A DNA stretch of 64,000 nt, from contig NZ_LQOX01000129.1 in the NCBI RefSeq assembly GCF_002102175.1, positions 124,001-188,000 on the forward strand, written 5' to 3'. The notes beneath the pieces are model-generated. The model was not told the DNA's origin. It was given only the letters and a program-made list of their open reading frames with translations, and made no database searches. Position 1 is the first letter of the stretch. Each line of letters opens with the position of its first letter. The position numbers and the translations under genes are program-made. The DNA comes from Mycobacterium gastri. Its GTDB lineage: Bacteria; Actinomycetota; Actinomycetes; Mycobacteriales; Mycobacteriaceae. Positions 7,816 to 17,231 of this stretch are shown here, one piece after another.

Positions 7816-9879
7816 TTACCGCCTGAACGCACGGCGGGCTAGCTCAACTTCGGCCGCCAGCTTCAGGTCGACCGCCGAAGCGCCCACCGCCACCGGGTAA
7901 CCACCCGGCTCGATGCGCCAGCATCCGGCGTCATAGCGGGCAAGCAGTCGCGGATCCGCCCGAAGGGTCACCCGACGGGCCTGACCCGGCTCGAGCTCGA
8001 CCCGCTCGAATCCCAGCAATCGCGACCGCGGTTCCCCGGGAGCGGCGGTCAGGTACAGCTGCGGGACGTCGGCCCCGGCGCGGTCGCCGGTGTTGACGAC
8101 GGTGAAGCTGGCGATCACGGTATCCTCGCCGGTCACCGCCAGCTCGCGGTACTCAAAGCCGGTGTAGGACAAGCCGTGACCGAACGCGAACATCGGGGCC
8201 TGCCCCGTTCGGGCGTACCAGCGGTATCCGACCTCGGCGCCCTCGCAATAGTGGATGGTGCTCGGCGTGCCCCACGGGGCGCCGAGCTCGGGCAGCTGCG
8301 GGCGCGGTGTCTGACCAAGATCAACCGGGAAGGTGAGCGGCAGCCGGCCCGACGGATTCACCTCGCCGGCGAGGACTTCCGCGATGGCCTGACCACCGGC
8401 CTGGCCCGGATACCACGCCTGCACTATGGCATTGACGGAGTCGCGCCAGGGCATGACCACCGGGTTGCCGGTCTCCAGTACGACGGCGGTGTTCGGGTTG
8501 GCCGCGGCGACGGCGGCGATCAGCGCATCCTGGCCCCACGGCAGCGACAGGTCGGGAATGTCGACGCCCTCCCCCTCGACGCGGATCGCGAAGACAATCA
8601 CAACATCAGCCCGGCGCGCCGCCAGCACCGCTTCGGCCGGGCTGATACCGGGGTCAAACTCGATTTGCGCGTGGGGAAGCCGCTTTCGCATTTCGTCGAG
8701 CGGGCTTGACGGCAGCAGGTGGAGGTTGCGCAGGCCGCCCGCCAGCCCCGGCCCGCCGATGGGGATCACCTCGGCATAGCCCCCGGGCGGGACGACGGCA
8801 CTGGACCCGCAGCCGGCCGGCACGCCGCGCTGGGCATACCCACCGATGACCGCGATACGCGCGGCGGCTTTCAGCGGCAGCACACCCCGGTTTTGCAGCA
8901 GCACGATTCCCTGCCGTGCGATCTGCAGCGCAATCTCGTTGTGCGCGGCCATATCCGGTGCGGACACGGGTTCCCACTGGTCGATTCCGACGGCGAACAT
9001 CGAGCGCAGGATCCGCCGAACCATGTCTGACAGGCGCTCCTTGGGCAGCCTGCCGTCGAGGTAGGCGGCCCGCAGCCGGTCACCGAAGGCCTCCGACTGC
9101 CACAGCAGGGCGTCGATCTGCGCCCCGCATTCTTGGTCCAGGCCGGCAAGCGCACATTCCCAGCCCGGTGTGCCGCCCCAATCGGACATGGCCCAACCGC
9201 GGTATCCCCAAGCGCCTTTCAGCACGTCGTTGATCAACACCGTATTGGCGGCAGCATAGTCGCCGTTGACCTTGTTGTACGCCGTCATCACCGCGCCGGG
9301 TTGTGCGCGCTCGATGGCGATCTCGAAAGCCAGCAAGTCCGATTCGCGGTGCGCGTCGGGATCGATGACGGCGTCCAGCCAGTGCCGGTTGGTCTCGTTG
9401 CAGTTCAAACAGTAGTGCTTGGCCGTCGAGATGACACCTTCTTGCTGTATTCCGATGATCGATTCAGCGGCCATGATCCCGCTCAAAAGCGGGTCTTCGG
9501 AAAGGTATTCGAAGTTGCGGCCGTTGCGCGGGTCGCGGGCCAGGTTGATGCCGCCGGCCAGCAGCACATTGAATCCGCGGCTGCGTGCCTCGCGAGCGAT
9601 CGCCTGGCCCGAGGCTCGGGACAGTGCCGGGTTGAAACTGGCGGCCAGCGCCAGGCTGGCCGGCAGCGCGGTGGCGGTGTCACCCGGGCGAAAGCCGGGG
9701 TTGGTGACGCCCAGGCTGGCGTCACTCATCTTCAGCGCGGGCACGCCGAGCCGAGGCACCCCCGGCACATATCCGGCACTCATCGGGGTGCCCTCCGGGA
9801 TACGTTCGTCGCGCAGCGGCCAGAGTTCACTCTTGCCCATGACCCCGACCAGCAGCGCGAATCGCTCGTCGTCGGTCAT
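7816..9879 (-). CDS. bglS: Beta-glucosidase, glycoside hydrolase family 3
   Basis: A 687-residue enzyme with the three-domain plan of GH3: N-terminal TIM barrel, alpha/beta sandwich and C-terminal fibronectin-III-like domain (VVNTGDRAGADVPQLY). The catalytic nucleophile is Asp233 in AMSDWGG. The substrate-binding KHY motif precedes a stretch rich in N, E, R and H. It should hydrolyse terminal beta-glucosyl bonds. No signal peptide is visible. The ATG at 9879 (MTDDERFALL) was chosen; a GTG at 9906 would add nine residues. Reading further upstream would enter an intergenic hairpin repeat, so the longer frame to 10131 is rejected. The length fits Rv0186 (691 residues, recalled). Confidence 0.93.
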   Translation of the reverse strand: MTDDERFALLVGVMGKSELWPLRDERIPEGTPMSAGYVPGVPRLGVPALKMSDASLGVTNPGFRPGDTATALPASLALAASFNPALSRASGQAIAREARSRGFNVLLAGGINLARDPRNGRNFEYLSEDPLLSGIMAAESIIGIQQEGVISTAKHYCLNCNETNRHWLDAVIDPDAHRESDLLAFEIAIERAQPGAVMTAYNKVNGDYAAANTVLINDVLKGAWGYRGWAMSDWGGTPGWECALAGLDQECGAQIDALLWQSEAFGDRLRAAYLDGRLPKERLSDMVRRILRSMFAVGIDQWEPVSAPDMAAHNEIALQIARQGIVLLQNRGVLPLKAAARIAVIGGYAQRGVPAGCGSSAVVPPGGYAEVIPIGGPGLAGGLRNLHLLPSSPLDEMRKRLPHAQIEFDPGISPAEAVLAARRADVVIVFAIRVEGEGVDIPDLSLPWGQDALIAAVAAANPNTAVVLETGNPVVMPWRDSVNAIVQAWYPGQAGGQAIAEVLAGEVNPSGRLPLTFPVDLGQTPRPQLPELGAPWGTPSTIHYCEGAEVGYRWYARTGQAPMFAFGHGLSYTGFEYRELAVTGEDTVIASFTVVNTGDRAGADVPQLYLTAAPGEPRSRLLGFERVELEPGQARRVTLRADPRLLARYDAGCWRIEPGGYPVAVGASAVDLKLAAEVELARRAFRR

Positions 9880-9937
9880 CTGCGACTCAACCTCACGCGC
9901 CCGCACGTCAGGGTCTACAGCGCTCGATTGCCCGGCT

Positions 9938-9955
9938 CTCCCCCGCAAGCGGGAG
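9938..9955. repeat. Intergenic GC hairpin repeat
   Basis: CTCCCCCGCAAGCGGGAG forms a stem of about eight pairs with a tiny loop, followed by GTGCCCCCAC. From memory, this kind of CTCCC-x-GCAAGC-GGGAG unit recurs between genes in several slow-growing mycobacteria. It lies between the M-type metalloprotein gene and bglS on the same strand, so it could act as a processing or attenuation hairpin. Confidence 0.45.
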
Positions 9956-10004
9956 GTGCCCCCACCTCGGGCCGCAGAGCGGCCCGCATCGTCACCGGAG
10001 GGCC

Positions 10005-10502
10005 TCACCGCACACCCTCTTTCGCGTACACGACGCGCAGCACATGGCCAACCTCGGGTCCCATCACCAACTCCGTCAACGTACAGATCGTCGCCACGAA
10101 CTGCGGCCCATGCGGGGGCGGGACCTGACACAAGTGGTGCGCGATCTCGTGCAGCACCACCAGTTCACGCATCGCCCAGTCGGCGGCATCAAGGTCGGGA
10201 ACCGCGATAACGGCTGCGCCGTCGCGGTTTTCGTAGTGCGCGGCGGTGGCCGCCCGGCGCGCCCGTACCCGCAGCGGTGCCACCTGCGGCCAGTGCTGCC
10301 GCACCACCGGCAACGCGAGCACGTCGTCGACGTAACGCTGCACCGATGCCACCGACCCGAACCGCCCCTCCGGCGGCAACGTCAACTGAGTCCCGAAGAA
10401 CTCCACCGCGGGTGAGCCGTGCTCGGCGGCACGGTCGAACAAGATGCGGACGAATTCTTCAGCGGCATACACCTTGGCGCGCTGGCAATCCCGCTGGGTC
10501 AC
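10005..10502 (-). CDS. Putative zinc metallohydrolase (HExxH small protein)
   Basis: A 165-residue protein with a zincin motif, HEIAHH, at residues 118-123 and a likely third ligand at His131 (PPHGPQF). These suit a Zn-dependent hydrolase of the SprT/TIGR04338-like kind found in actinobacteria. No signal peptide or membrane span is seen, so it is probably cytosolic. The substrate is unknown. The start is GTG at 10502, which overlaps the stop of the preceding gene as GTGA, so translation is probably coupled. It is equivalent in place to Rv0185. Confidence 0.8.
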   Translation of the reverse strand: MTQRDCQRAKVYAAEEFVRILFDRAAEHGSPAVEFFGTQLTLPPEGRFGSVASVQRYVDDVLALPVVRQHWPQVAPLRVRARRAATAAHYENRDGAAVIAVPDLDAADWAMRELVVLHEIAHHLCQVPPPHGPQFVATICTLTELVMGPEVGHVLRVVYAKEGVR

Positions 10503-11248
10503 CGGCCCAGTGGAGTCCGCGCGCCGGGCAATTCGGGGCTGTTTCCCAGCCGCGCTCGCCTGCCCGCCCGGTCACCCGCTTGCCGCGCCGCCGACGAGTA
10601 CCCGGCCGTGGCCCTGCTGGCCCGCCAGGTACCGCGCGCCTTCGACGCGCTGCGGTAGTGGTCACGCAGCTCAATCTCCTTGTCCCGCAACGCGAGAGCG
10701 GTACCTGGTGCACGACCACGGTCCTTGGTGACCTGTTGGCGGGCCTGCTCCCGGGCCTCGGCCAGGCGCTGCCCAACCCGGACCCCGAAGGCCAGCTGGA
10801 AGTTGAGCCTGGCGGTGATGGTGGGCGTGGGGCGGTGTGCCCCGGACGCAAGGTAGGCATCGGAAGCCCGGACCATCTGCACCACCAGGCTGGCGTACAG
10901 GGCGTGGGTCGCGTCGATGTCCTCGGGGAACCCGTAGGCGTAGAGGAACGTCGAATTCGACGCGACGTCGCAGCGTACGTCGTTGGCCGTGGCGATCAGC
11001 ACGAACAGCTGCACGTAGGTCCGCAGCCCGCGGGCGCCGGCCGTTCCGATGGTGATGGTGCGCTGGGTCGGTGCTTGCGCGGCCGAACGGTGGGCCGAAT
11101 GGGACCGCGCCACGGCGAGGTCGATGGACGCCGCGGTGGCCAACCGTTGCGCGGCGCTCATGAACGCGTCGGCCTCGTGCGGGTTGTCGGTGCCTTCGGC
11201 CTGACGCAGCAGCGCGGCAATACGGGACAGCATCTTGTCGTCGGTCAT
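10499..11248 (-). CDS. DUF2786-type conserved protein
   Basis: A 249-residue soluble protein. The N-terminal 40 residues (DKMLSRIAALLRQAEGTDNP, then HEADAFMSAAQRLA) fit the DUF2786 helical domain. A central mixed domain and a basic, Ser/Arg/Ala-rich tail follow. The function is not known. It is translationally coupled to the HExxH protein downstream by a 4-base overlap, which implies a shared job. It occupies the place of Rv0184. Only the family call, not a biochemical role, can be supported. Confidence 0.8.
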   Translation of the reverse strand: MTDDKMLSRIAALLRQAEGTDNPHEADAFMSAAQRLATAASIDLAVARSHSAHRSAAQAPTQRTITIGTAGARGLRTYVQLFVLIATANDVRCDVASNSTFLYAYGFPEDIDATHALYASLVVQMVRASDAYLASGAHRPTPTITARLNFQLAFGVRVGQRLAEAREQARQQVTKDRGRAPGTALALRDKEIELRDHYRSASKARGTWRASRATAGYSSAARQAGDRAGRRARLGNSPELPGARTPLGR

Positions 11249-11283
11249 GGCGCCAAACTACTGCAGGGGTACGACAATTCGAT

Positions 11284-12159
11284 TCAGAGGCGTTTGGTGA
11301 TCCAGCCAACAACGTCGTCGAGCACCTGGTCGCGCTCCGGCTCGTTGAAGACCTCGTGGTAGAGCCCGGGATACTCCTTCAGCTCGACATCGGTGGATCC
11401 CACACATTCCACCAGGCGCCGGCTGCCCTCGATCGGGATGAGCCGGTCACCCGTGCCGTGCACCACCAACAGCGGCGCGGTCAGCGCCGGCGCCCGCCGC
11501 GGCATGGTCTCGCCCACCTGCAGCAACGCCCGGCCGATCCCGGCCGGCACCCGGCCGTGGTACACGCGCGGGTCGTTCTGGTAGTCCGCCACCACCTGCG
11601 GGTCGCGGGATATGGCGGTGAAGTCGAGATCCTGGACCGGCAGGCCGGGCACCACGGCGCCAAGAACCTTGGCGGCCACCGCCACCACCGGCGACACCAG
11701 ATCCTGGGCCGCCACCGCCGGTGCCGACAGCACCATCAGGTCGTAGTTGTCCGGGCGTTCCACCCCGTAGGCGAACACCATCCCGCCGCCCATGCTGTGC
11801 CCTAGCACGATGCACTTCAGGCCGGGGTTCTCCCGGGTGGCGATGCCCACGAGGGTGTCGAAGTCGGCGGTGTATTCGGAAATATCGCGCACCAGCACCC
11901 GCTTGCCGCCCGAGCGGCCGTGTCCGCGATGGTCGAGTGCGTAGGTGACCAGACCGGCCTCACCGAACCGCTGCGCGACGTGGTCGTATCGGCGGGCATG
12001 CTCGCCCAAACCGTGAGCCAGCACCACGATCGCTTTAGGGATCGCTTTAGGGATCGCTTTCGGCGCTGTTGCGGGTTCGGTGTCGGGCGTCCAGACGTCG
12101 TAGACGATGTCCACACCGCCGACACCGTCGAAGTTGCCTTCAGTGCGCGTCGCGTTCAT
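11284..12159 (-). CDS. Monoacylglycerol lipase
   Basis: A 291-residue alpha/beta hydrolase that cleaves monoacylglycerols; the M. tuberculosis counterpart is Rv0183. The nucleophile elbow GHSMGGG places Ser122. The other triad members are Asp238 (HGTGDRLIP) and His268 (GLYHEVF). The oxyanion HG motif lies at residues 49-50. Each triad residue is shifted by +12 relative to the remembered M. tuberculosis positions (110, 226, 256). The shift lies in an N-terminal insertion encoded by a 12-bp tandem repeat (PKAI three times, residues 33-44). It is divergent from sigG. Confidence 0.95.
   Translation of the reverse strand: MNATRTEGNFDGVGGVDIVYDVWTPDTEPATAPKAIPKAIPKAIVVLAHGLGEHARRYDHVAQRFGEAGLVTYALDHRGHGRSGGKRVLVRDISEYTADFDTLVGIATRENPGLKCIVLGHSMGGGMVFAYGVERPDNYDLMVLSAPAVAAQDLVSPVVAVAAKVLGAVVPGLPVQDLDFTAISRDPQVVADYQNDPRVYHGRVPAGIGRALLQVGETMPRRAPALTAPLLVVHGTGDRLIPIEGSRRLVECVGSTDVELKEYPGLYHEVFNEPERDQVLDDVVGWITKRL
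12028..12063. repeat. Three tandem copies of a 12-bp unit
   Basis: GATCGCTTTAGG occurs twice, followed by GATCGCTTTCGG, end to end inside the monoacylglycerol lipase gene. The repeat is in frame and adds a PKAI-repeat before the first beta strand. It is a likely slipped-strand expansion. Confidence 0.9.
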
Positions 12160-12240
12160 TACGGGCAGCTTACGGCCTGCACAGCGGCTCCCCGGGCGGG
12201 GCTGTCCGGGTTGTCAGCGGTTCTGCGTAGGCTCGTCGGG

Positions 12241-13221
12241 GTGGGTCCGCTAGCACAGGACAATGAGCTCGGCGGTGATTTCTCCGCCCGTGCCGAACCC
12301 TACCGGCGCGAACTGCTGGCGCACTGCTACCGGATGACGGGATCGCTACACGACGCCGAGGATCTGGTGCAGGAGACGTTGCTGCGTGCCTGGAAAGCCT
12401 ACGACCGGTTCGAAGGCAAGTCGTCGATACGGACCTGGCTGCATCGGATCGCCACCAACACCTGCCTGAGCGCTCTGGAGGGCCGGCAGCGCCGGCCGTT
12501 GCCGACAGGGCTGGGGACGTCCAGCTCGGATCCGACGGCGGAGTTGGTCGAGCGCTGTGAAGTGCCCTGGCTCGAGCCGCTGCCGGAACCGGCGGACGAT
12601 CCGGCGGATCCGTCGGTCATCATCGGGTCGCGTGAATCGGTCCGGTTGGCGTTTGTGGCCGCGCTGCAGCATCTGTCGCCCCGGCAGCGTGCGGTGCTGT
12701 TGCTGCGCGACGTTCTGCAGTGGAAGTCGGCCGAAGTGGCCGAGGCGATCGGCACCACCACCGTCGCCGTCAACAGCCTGCTGCAGCGGGCCCGGTCCCA
12801 GCTGGAGACCGTGCGCCCCAGCGCCGAAGATCGGTTGAGCGCGCCGGATTCGCCGGAGGCCCAGGACTTGCTGGCCCGCTACATCGCCGCGTTCGAGACC
12901 TACGACATCGACCGGCTGGTGGAGCTGTTCACCGCCGAGGCGATCTGGGAGATGCCGCCCTATGTCGGCTGGTACCGCGGCGCGCAGGACATCATCACCC
13001 TCATTCACCAGCAATGTCCCGCCGAATCGCCCGGCGATATGCGCATGATCCCGTTGGTGGCCAACGGCCAGCCCGCCGCGGCCATGTACATGCGCGCGGG
13101 TCAGCGGCATGTGCCGTTCCAGTTGCATGTGCTGGACATGGTCGACGGCCGGGTGTCCCACGTGGTGGCTTTCCTCGACGGCTCACTGTTCCCGAAGTTC
13201 GGTCTGCCCAGTTCGCTGTGA
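12241..13221 (+). CDS. sigG: ECF-type RNA polymerase sigma factor SigG
   Basis: A 326-residue alternative sigma factor. Region 2 (EPYRRELLAHCYRMTGSLHD, then AEDLVQETLLRAW) binds core polymerase and the -10. Region 4 (LSPRQRAVLLLRDVLQWKSA, then EVAEAIGTTTVAVNSLLQRA) carries the -35 helix-turn-helix. The last 120 residues form a SnoaL/NTF2-like domain (DIDRLVELFTAEAIWEMPP) that in related ECF groups tunes sigma activity in place of a separate anti-sigma factor. The GTG at 12241 is assumed. A TTG at 12211 (LSAVLRRL) also aligns with the remembered M. tuberculosis N-terminus. SigG is linked to DNA damage and macrophage infection. The stop overlaps the next ATG. Confidence 0.93.
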   Translation: MGPLAQDNELGGDFSARAEPYRRELLAHCYRMTGSLHDAEDLVQETLLRAWKAYDRFEGKSSIRTWLHRIATNTCLSALEGRQRRPLPTGLGTSSSDPTAELVERCEVPWLEPLPEPADDPADPSVIIGSRESVRLAFVAALQHLSPRQRAVLLLRDVLQWKSAEVAEAIGTTTVAVNSLLQRARSQLETVRPSAEDRLSAPDSPEAQDLLARYIAAFETYDIDRLVELFTAEAIWEMPPYVGWYRGAQDIITLIHQQCPAESPGDMRMIPLVANGQPAAAMYMRAGQRHVPFQLHVLDMVDGRVSHVVAFLDGSLFPKFGLPSSL

Positions 13222-13775
13222 TGGCCGTCGTCGCGTCTGTCCCCGGTAAGCCCCTGCTGCTGGGCGCCTTCGACATTGGCAGCGTAGGCTACATCGCCGA
13301 GGAATTCTTCGTTTCCGGCACCGCCGCTTCCTACGCTCCGGTGTCCGAACTCGGACCCGACGGCCGCTGGACGGCAACACCTTCGGGCGCCGCCGACTAC
13401 GCCACTCGGATCGTGGCGCTGACCCCCGCCGACCAGACTCAATTCAACGGTACGGTGCTGGTCGAATGGCTCAACGTCAGCGGCGGCATCGATGCCCCCG
13501 CCGTGTGGATGATGGGCCACCGCGAGATCACTCGCGCCGGCTACGCCTACGTCGCGGTCTCGGCCCAGCAGGTGGGGGTGGCCGGCGGTGCCGGCCTGCT
13601 TGGCGTCGACATGTCGCTGAAAAGGCAGGAGCCGGCGCCGATCAACTCCGCCCCGGCAACCATCCGAGGCGGCCGGCTCGGCGTCATCCGCACTCGCGAC
13701 CACGCCGGCGGCTGTGCGGTAGTCGAATCAGGGCCGAGCACAACCAGATTCGAGGATTCCCGGCACGGGCGGTAG
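13221..13775 (+). pseudogene. Truncated alpha/beta-hydrolase-domain protein
   Basis: The 184 codons begin MAVVASVPGKPLLLGAFDIG. They match the N-terminal third of large (about 450-500 residue) hydrolases of the Abhydrolase_10 type (FNGTVLVEWLNVSGG and AGYAYVAVSAQQVGV are telling). After DMSLKRQEPAPINSA the family pattern stops, and an unrelated arginine-rich tail runs to a TAG. No nucleophile elbow is present. The start overlaps the sigG stop as TGATG, so the intact ancestor was probably coupled to sigG. It is read as a 3'-deleted gene. Confidence 0.65.
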
Positions 13776-13881
13776 GGTACGGCAGTGCAGCCGCTGGGCG
13801 GCCGCGGCCGCCGTGACGCCCCCGTGACCCGAGGTCGACGCAGCACGCCACACCGGCTGCGCACGCCGGTACTGTGAAATC

Positions 13882-14607
13882 ATGCCTGCCACCGTCGAGA
13901 TCCGGCGAGCGGCCGACCGGGCCGTCACCACAACCTCCTGGCTGACATCTCGACATTGTTTCTCGTTCGGCGACCACTACGATCCGGACAACACCCACCA
14001 CGGGCTGCTCCTGGTCAGCAACGACGACATCGTGCAACCGGCAAGAGGATTCGACACTCACCCGCACCGCGACATGGAGATCGTGACCTGGGTGCTGGAA
14101 GGTGAACTGACCCACCGGGATTCGACGGGCAACCACGGCGTGATCTACCCCGGTCTGGCCCAGCGCATGTCGGCGGGCAGCGGAATCTTGCATTCGGAGA
14201 AGAACGGGTCATCCACGCAGCCAGTGCGTTTCGTGCAGATGTGGATAGTGCCCGACCAGACCGGCATCGACCCGGGCTACCAGCAGCACGATATGGGCGC
14301 CGAGCTGTCGAACGGCGGTCTGGTCGCCATCGCCTCGGGCATCAAGGGACACAGCGCCGCGATCACCCTGCACAACCGCAGCGCGGCCCTGCACGCGGCG
14401 CGATTGCGGCCCGGCGACACGGTCGACGTCCCCCCGGCGCCGTATCTGCATCTGTTCGTCGCCCGCGGCGGGGTCACCTTGGACGGTGTCGGCGTGCTGA
14501 CCCAAGGGGATGCGGTCCGCTGCACCGACACCGGCGCCCGGCGGCTCACCGCCGACGGCGTTGCGGAAGTCCTGGTGTGGGAGATGCACGCAAGCCTGAG
14601 GTCCTGA
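13882..14607 (+). CDS. Pirin family protein
   Basis: A 241-residue bicupin of the pirin family, placed like Rv0181c. The N-terminal cupin has the metal set His60, His62, His104 and Glu106 (GFDTHPHRDMEIVT and GILHSEKN). The second cupin is degenerate, as in other pirins. Bacterial pirins act as metal-dependent quercetinases or as redox-linked modulators. Which applies here is not determined. There is no signal sequence. It is encoded on the same strand as sigG and the downstream membrane protein. Confidence 0.92.
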   Translation: MPATVEIRRAADRAVTTTSWLTSRHCFSFGDHYDPDNTHHGLLLVSNDDIVQPARGFDTHPHRDMEIVTWVLEGELTHRDSTGNHGVIYPGLAQRMSAGSGILHSEKNGSSTQPVRFVQMWIVPDQTGIDPGYQQHDMGAELSNGGLVAIASGIKGHSAAITLHNRSAALHAARLRPGDTVDVPPAPYLHLFVARGGVTLDGVGVLTQGDAVRCTDTGARRLTADGVAEVLVWEMHASLRS

Positions 14608-14654
14608 CCCCGCTCTGACACCACATAGAGTGGGCACGACAGACAGGAGCCCAC

Positions 14655-16043
14655 ATGTCTCAATCGCAGCCGCGGCACGCCGCCCCGAACCCCAAGCGCG
14701 GCATCAAGTCGGTTCGGACCGTGCGGTTCTGGGCGGCACCGATCCTCATCACACTGGCCCTCATGTCGGCACTGGCCGCGCTCTACCTCGGCGGAATCCT
14801 GAACCCGGCTACCAACCTGCGTCACTTCCCGATCGCTGTGGTCAACCAGGACGCCGGGCCCACGGGCAAGCAGATTGTCGACGGGCTGGTGGCCGGATTG
14901 GACAAGAACAAGTACGACGTGCGCGTCGTCTCCCACGATGAGGCCAAGCAGCTTCTGGACCGGGCTGAGGTCTACGGTTCGGCCGTCATTCCACCGACCT
15001 TCTCGTCGAGCCTGCGAGATTACGCGATGAGCGCCGTGCAGCCGACCCACGCGGACCGGCCCACGATTACCATCTCGACCAATCCGCGCGCGGGCACCCT
15101 GGGCTCGAGCATCGCCGCCCAGACGTTGACCCAAGCGATGGCCGTGGTGAATACCAAAGTCGGGCAACGACTTACCGCCGATGTTGCCGCGCAGACCGGC
15201 GGCGCGCCGCTGGCCGGAGCCGCCGCGCTGGGGCTGACCAATCCGATCGACGTCAAATCCACGGTCTACAACCCGCTGCCCAATGGAACCGGTAATGGCC
15301 TGTCAGCCTTCTACTATTCACTTTTGCTGCTGCTGGCCGGATTTACCGGCAGCATCGTGGTCAGCACGCTGGTGGACTCTATGCTCGGTTATGTACCAGC
15401 CGAATTCGGCCCGGTGTATCGCTTCTCCGAGCAGGTCCGCATCTCACGCTTCCGCACCCTGCTGCTGAAGTGGGGATTGATGACGGTGCTGGCCTTGCTG
15501 ACGTCGGCGGTGTACCTGGCGATCGGCCATGGCCTGGGCATGCCCATTTCGCTCGGCTGGCAATTGTGGCTGTACGGAGTGTTCGCGATCGTCGCGGTGG
15601 GCGTCACGTCCAGTTCGCTGATCGCGGTGCTGGGCTCGATGGGCTTACTGGTGAGCATGTTGGTCTTCGTCATCCTCGGGCTACCGTCGGCGGGCGCTAC
15701 CGTTCCCCTGGAGGCGGTGCCGCCGTTCTTCCGCTGGCTGGCCACATTCGAGCCGATGCACCAAGTGTTCCTGGGGGTACGGTCGCTGCTCTACCTCGAC
15801 GGTCACGCCGACGCCGGGTTGTCGCACGCCCTGGCGATGACCTCCATCGGTTTGGTCATCGGCCTGCTGTTAGGGGGCATCATCACCCACCTGTACGACC
15901 GCAAGGGGTTCCACCGGATACAGGGGGCGGTCGAGATGGCTATTGCGGCGGAGCACCAAGCGCAGCACCAGGCACGGGAACGGGCCCGCGCCGGCGCCGG
16001 CGCCGCCGAGAGCGCAAGCGAAAATTCGAGCCAGCAAACGTAA
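14655..16043 (+). CDS. YhgE/Pip-type membrane protein
   Basis: A 462-residue protein with one N-terminal membrane helix (about residues 27-48), a large external domain, and five C-terminal helices, the plan of the YhgE/Pip and ABC-2-like permease group. The external domain contains FPIAVVNQDAGP, which is diagnostic. The C-terminus is an Ala/Gln/Glu-rich cytosolic tail. Relatives are implicated in export or phage adsorption; no ATPase partner is nearby. An AGGAG ribosome site precedes the ATG at 14655. It equals Rv0180c in position. Confidence 0.88.
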   Translation: MSQSQPRHAAPNPKRGIKSVRTVRFWAAPILITLALMSALAALYLGGILNPATNLRHFPIAVVNQDAGPTGKQIVDGLVAGLDKNKYDVRVVSHDEAKQLLDRAEVYGSAVIPPTFSSSLRDYAMSAVQPTHADRPTITISTNPRAGTLGSSIAAQTLTQAMAVVNTKVGQRLTADVAAQTGGAPLAGAAALGLTNPIDVKSTVYNPLPNGTGNGLSAFYYSLLLLLAGFTGSIVVSTLVDSMLGYVPAEFGPVYRFSEQVRISRFRTLLLKWGLMTVLALLTSAVYLAIGHGLGMPISLGWQLWLYGVFAIVAVGVTSSSLIAVLGSMGLLVSMLVFVILGLPSAGATVPLEAVPPFFRWLATFEPMHQVFLGVRSLLYLDGHADAGLSHALAMTSIGLVIGLLLGGIITHLYDRKGFHRIQGAVEMAIAAEHQAQHQARERARAGAGAAESASENSSQQT

Positions 16044-16148
16044 TTCGACCGCGGCCGGGTCGTCACAGCACTGTTATACAAGTTGACAGTGTGACGGATG
16101 TGACTGATTCTGGGATGGCCGCTTCCCGATCGGGCCGAAAGGGCTACC

Positions 16149-17231
16149 GTGCTGACGCCATCTGCCAGCCTGCGCCGACTTGCGGCTTGTCTTGCCATGG
16201 TGGCTGCATGCGCCACGCTCACGGCCACCACGGGACAACCCCTCGCCCACGCCGCCGACGGTCGCGAGATGCTCGAACACGCCATCGCCACGACCAAGGG
16301 CTCCTACCTGGTGTACAACTTCGGCGGCGGACACCCGATGCCGCTGCTCAACGGCGAGGGCGGCCGCTACGAGATGAACAACGGCGGCCATCTCATGATC
16401 ATCAAGAATGCGTCGCAGCGGCTGCAGCCACACCTGCTGGTCGACACTCACACCGGTGACCAGGCGCGCTGCGAACACAATGCCGGGGCGCGCACCAACG
16501 AAGGGCTCTGGCAGGCATCGGAGATCTACGCACCGCTGCAGGCCTGGCAGCGAATGGGACAACCGACAATCGCGATCAACGCCAACTTCTTCGACGTGCG
16601 CCCGCAGAAGGGCGGCTCGTGGCGCTCGACCGGTTGCAGTTCGCCATTGGGCGCGTTCGTCGACAACACCCACGGCCAGGGCCGCGCCAACCAGGCGGTC
16701 ACCGGCACCGTCGCCTACGCCGGCAAGCAGGGGCTGTCCGGCGGAAACGAGACCTGGACGTCGCTGACCACCATGATCATCCCGGCTGGTGGCGCGCCAT
16801 ATGTGTTGCGGCCCAGGGGCAGAGAAGACTACGACCTGGCCACTCCGGTGATCCAGGACTTGCTCAACAAGAACGCGAAGTTCGTCGCCGTCGCCGGGAT
16901 CGGGCTGTTGTCGCCCGGCAACACCGGCCAACTTCACGACGGTGGCCCAAGTGCCGCGCGTACGGCGCTGGCCTACGCCAAGCAGAAAGACGAGATGTAC
17001 ATCTTCGAAGGAGGTAACTACACGCCGGACAACATTCAAGACCTCTTCCGGGGCCTTGGCAGCGATACGGCGATCCTGCTCGACGGTGGTGGGTCATCGG
17101 CAATTGTGTTGCGCCGCGACACCGGAGGCATGTGGGCCGGCGCGGGATCGCCGAAGGGCTCGTGCGACACCCGCGAGGTCCTCTGCGACTCCCACGAACG
17201 GGCGCTGCCCAGTTGGCTCGCTTTCAACTAG
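16149..17231 (+). CDS. lprO: Lipoprotein LprO, phosphodiester glycosidase-like domain
   Basis: A 360-residue exported protein. The N-terminus has RR, a hydrophobic core and a lipobox-like V-A-A-C with Cys21, so lipidation is plausible. A second possible cleavage lies after AHA at about residue 35. The mature part resembles the NAGPA/exopolysaccharide phosphodiester glycosidase fold (PF09992 type): INANFFD near the middle and LLDGGGSSAIVLRR near the end are its signature. Four or more cysteines could form disulfides outside the cell. The start is GTG at 16149. The last eight bases overlap the convergent DUF1275 gene. Confidence 0.87.
   Translation: MLTPSASLRRLAACLAMVAACATLTATTGQPLAHAADGREMLEHAIATTKGSYLVYNFGGGHPMPLLNGEGGRYEMNNGGHLMIIKNASQRLQPHLLVDTHTGDQARCEHNAGARTNEGLWQASEIYAPLQAWQRMGQPTIAINANFFDVRPQKGGSWRSTGCSSPLGAFVDNTHGQGRANQAVTGTVAYAGKQGLSGGNETWTSLTTMIIPAGGAPYVLRPRGREDYDLATPVIQDLLNKNAKFVAVAGIGLLSPGNTGQLHDGGPSAARTALAYAKQKDEMYIFEGGNYTPDNIQDLFRGLGSDTAILLDGGGSSAIVLRRDTGGMWAGAGSPKGSCDTREVLCDSHERALPSWLAFN

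Noticed and set aside
9880..10131. N-terminal extension of bglS to 10131
   Set aside because: It crosses an intergenic hairpin repeat and overlaps the neighbouring HExxH gene; the extra residues are Arg/Gly-rich and unlike GH3 enzymes.
16083..16111. TTGACA with a possible GATTCT 17 bp later as an lprO promoter
   Set aside because: The -10 match is poor, and TTGACA alone is too frequent to support a call.
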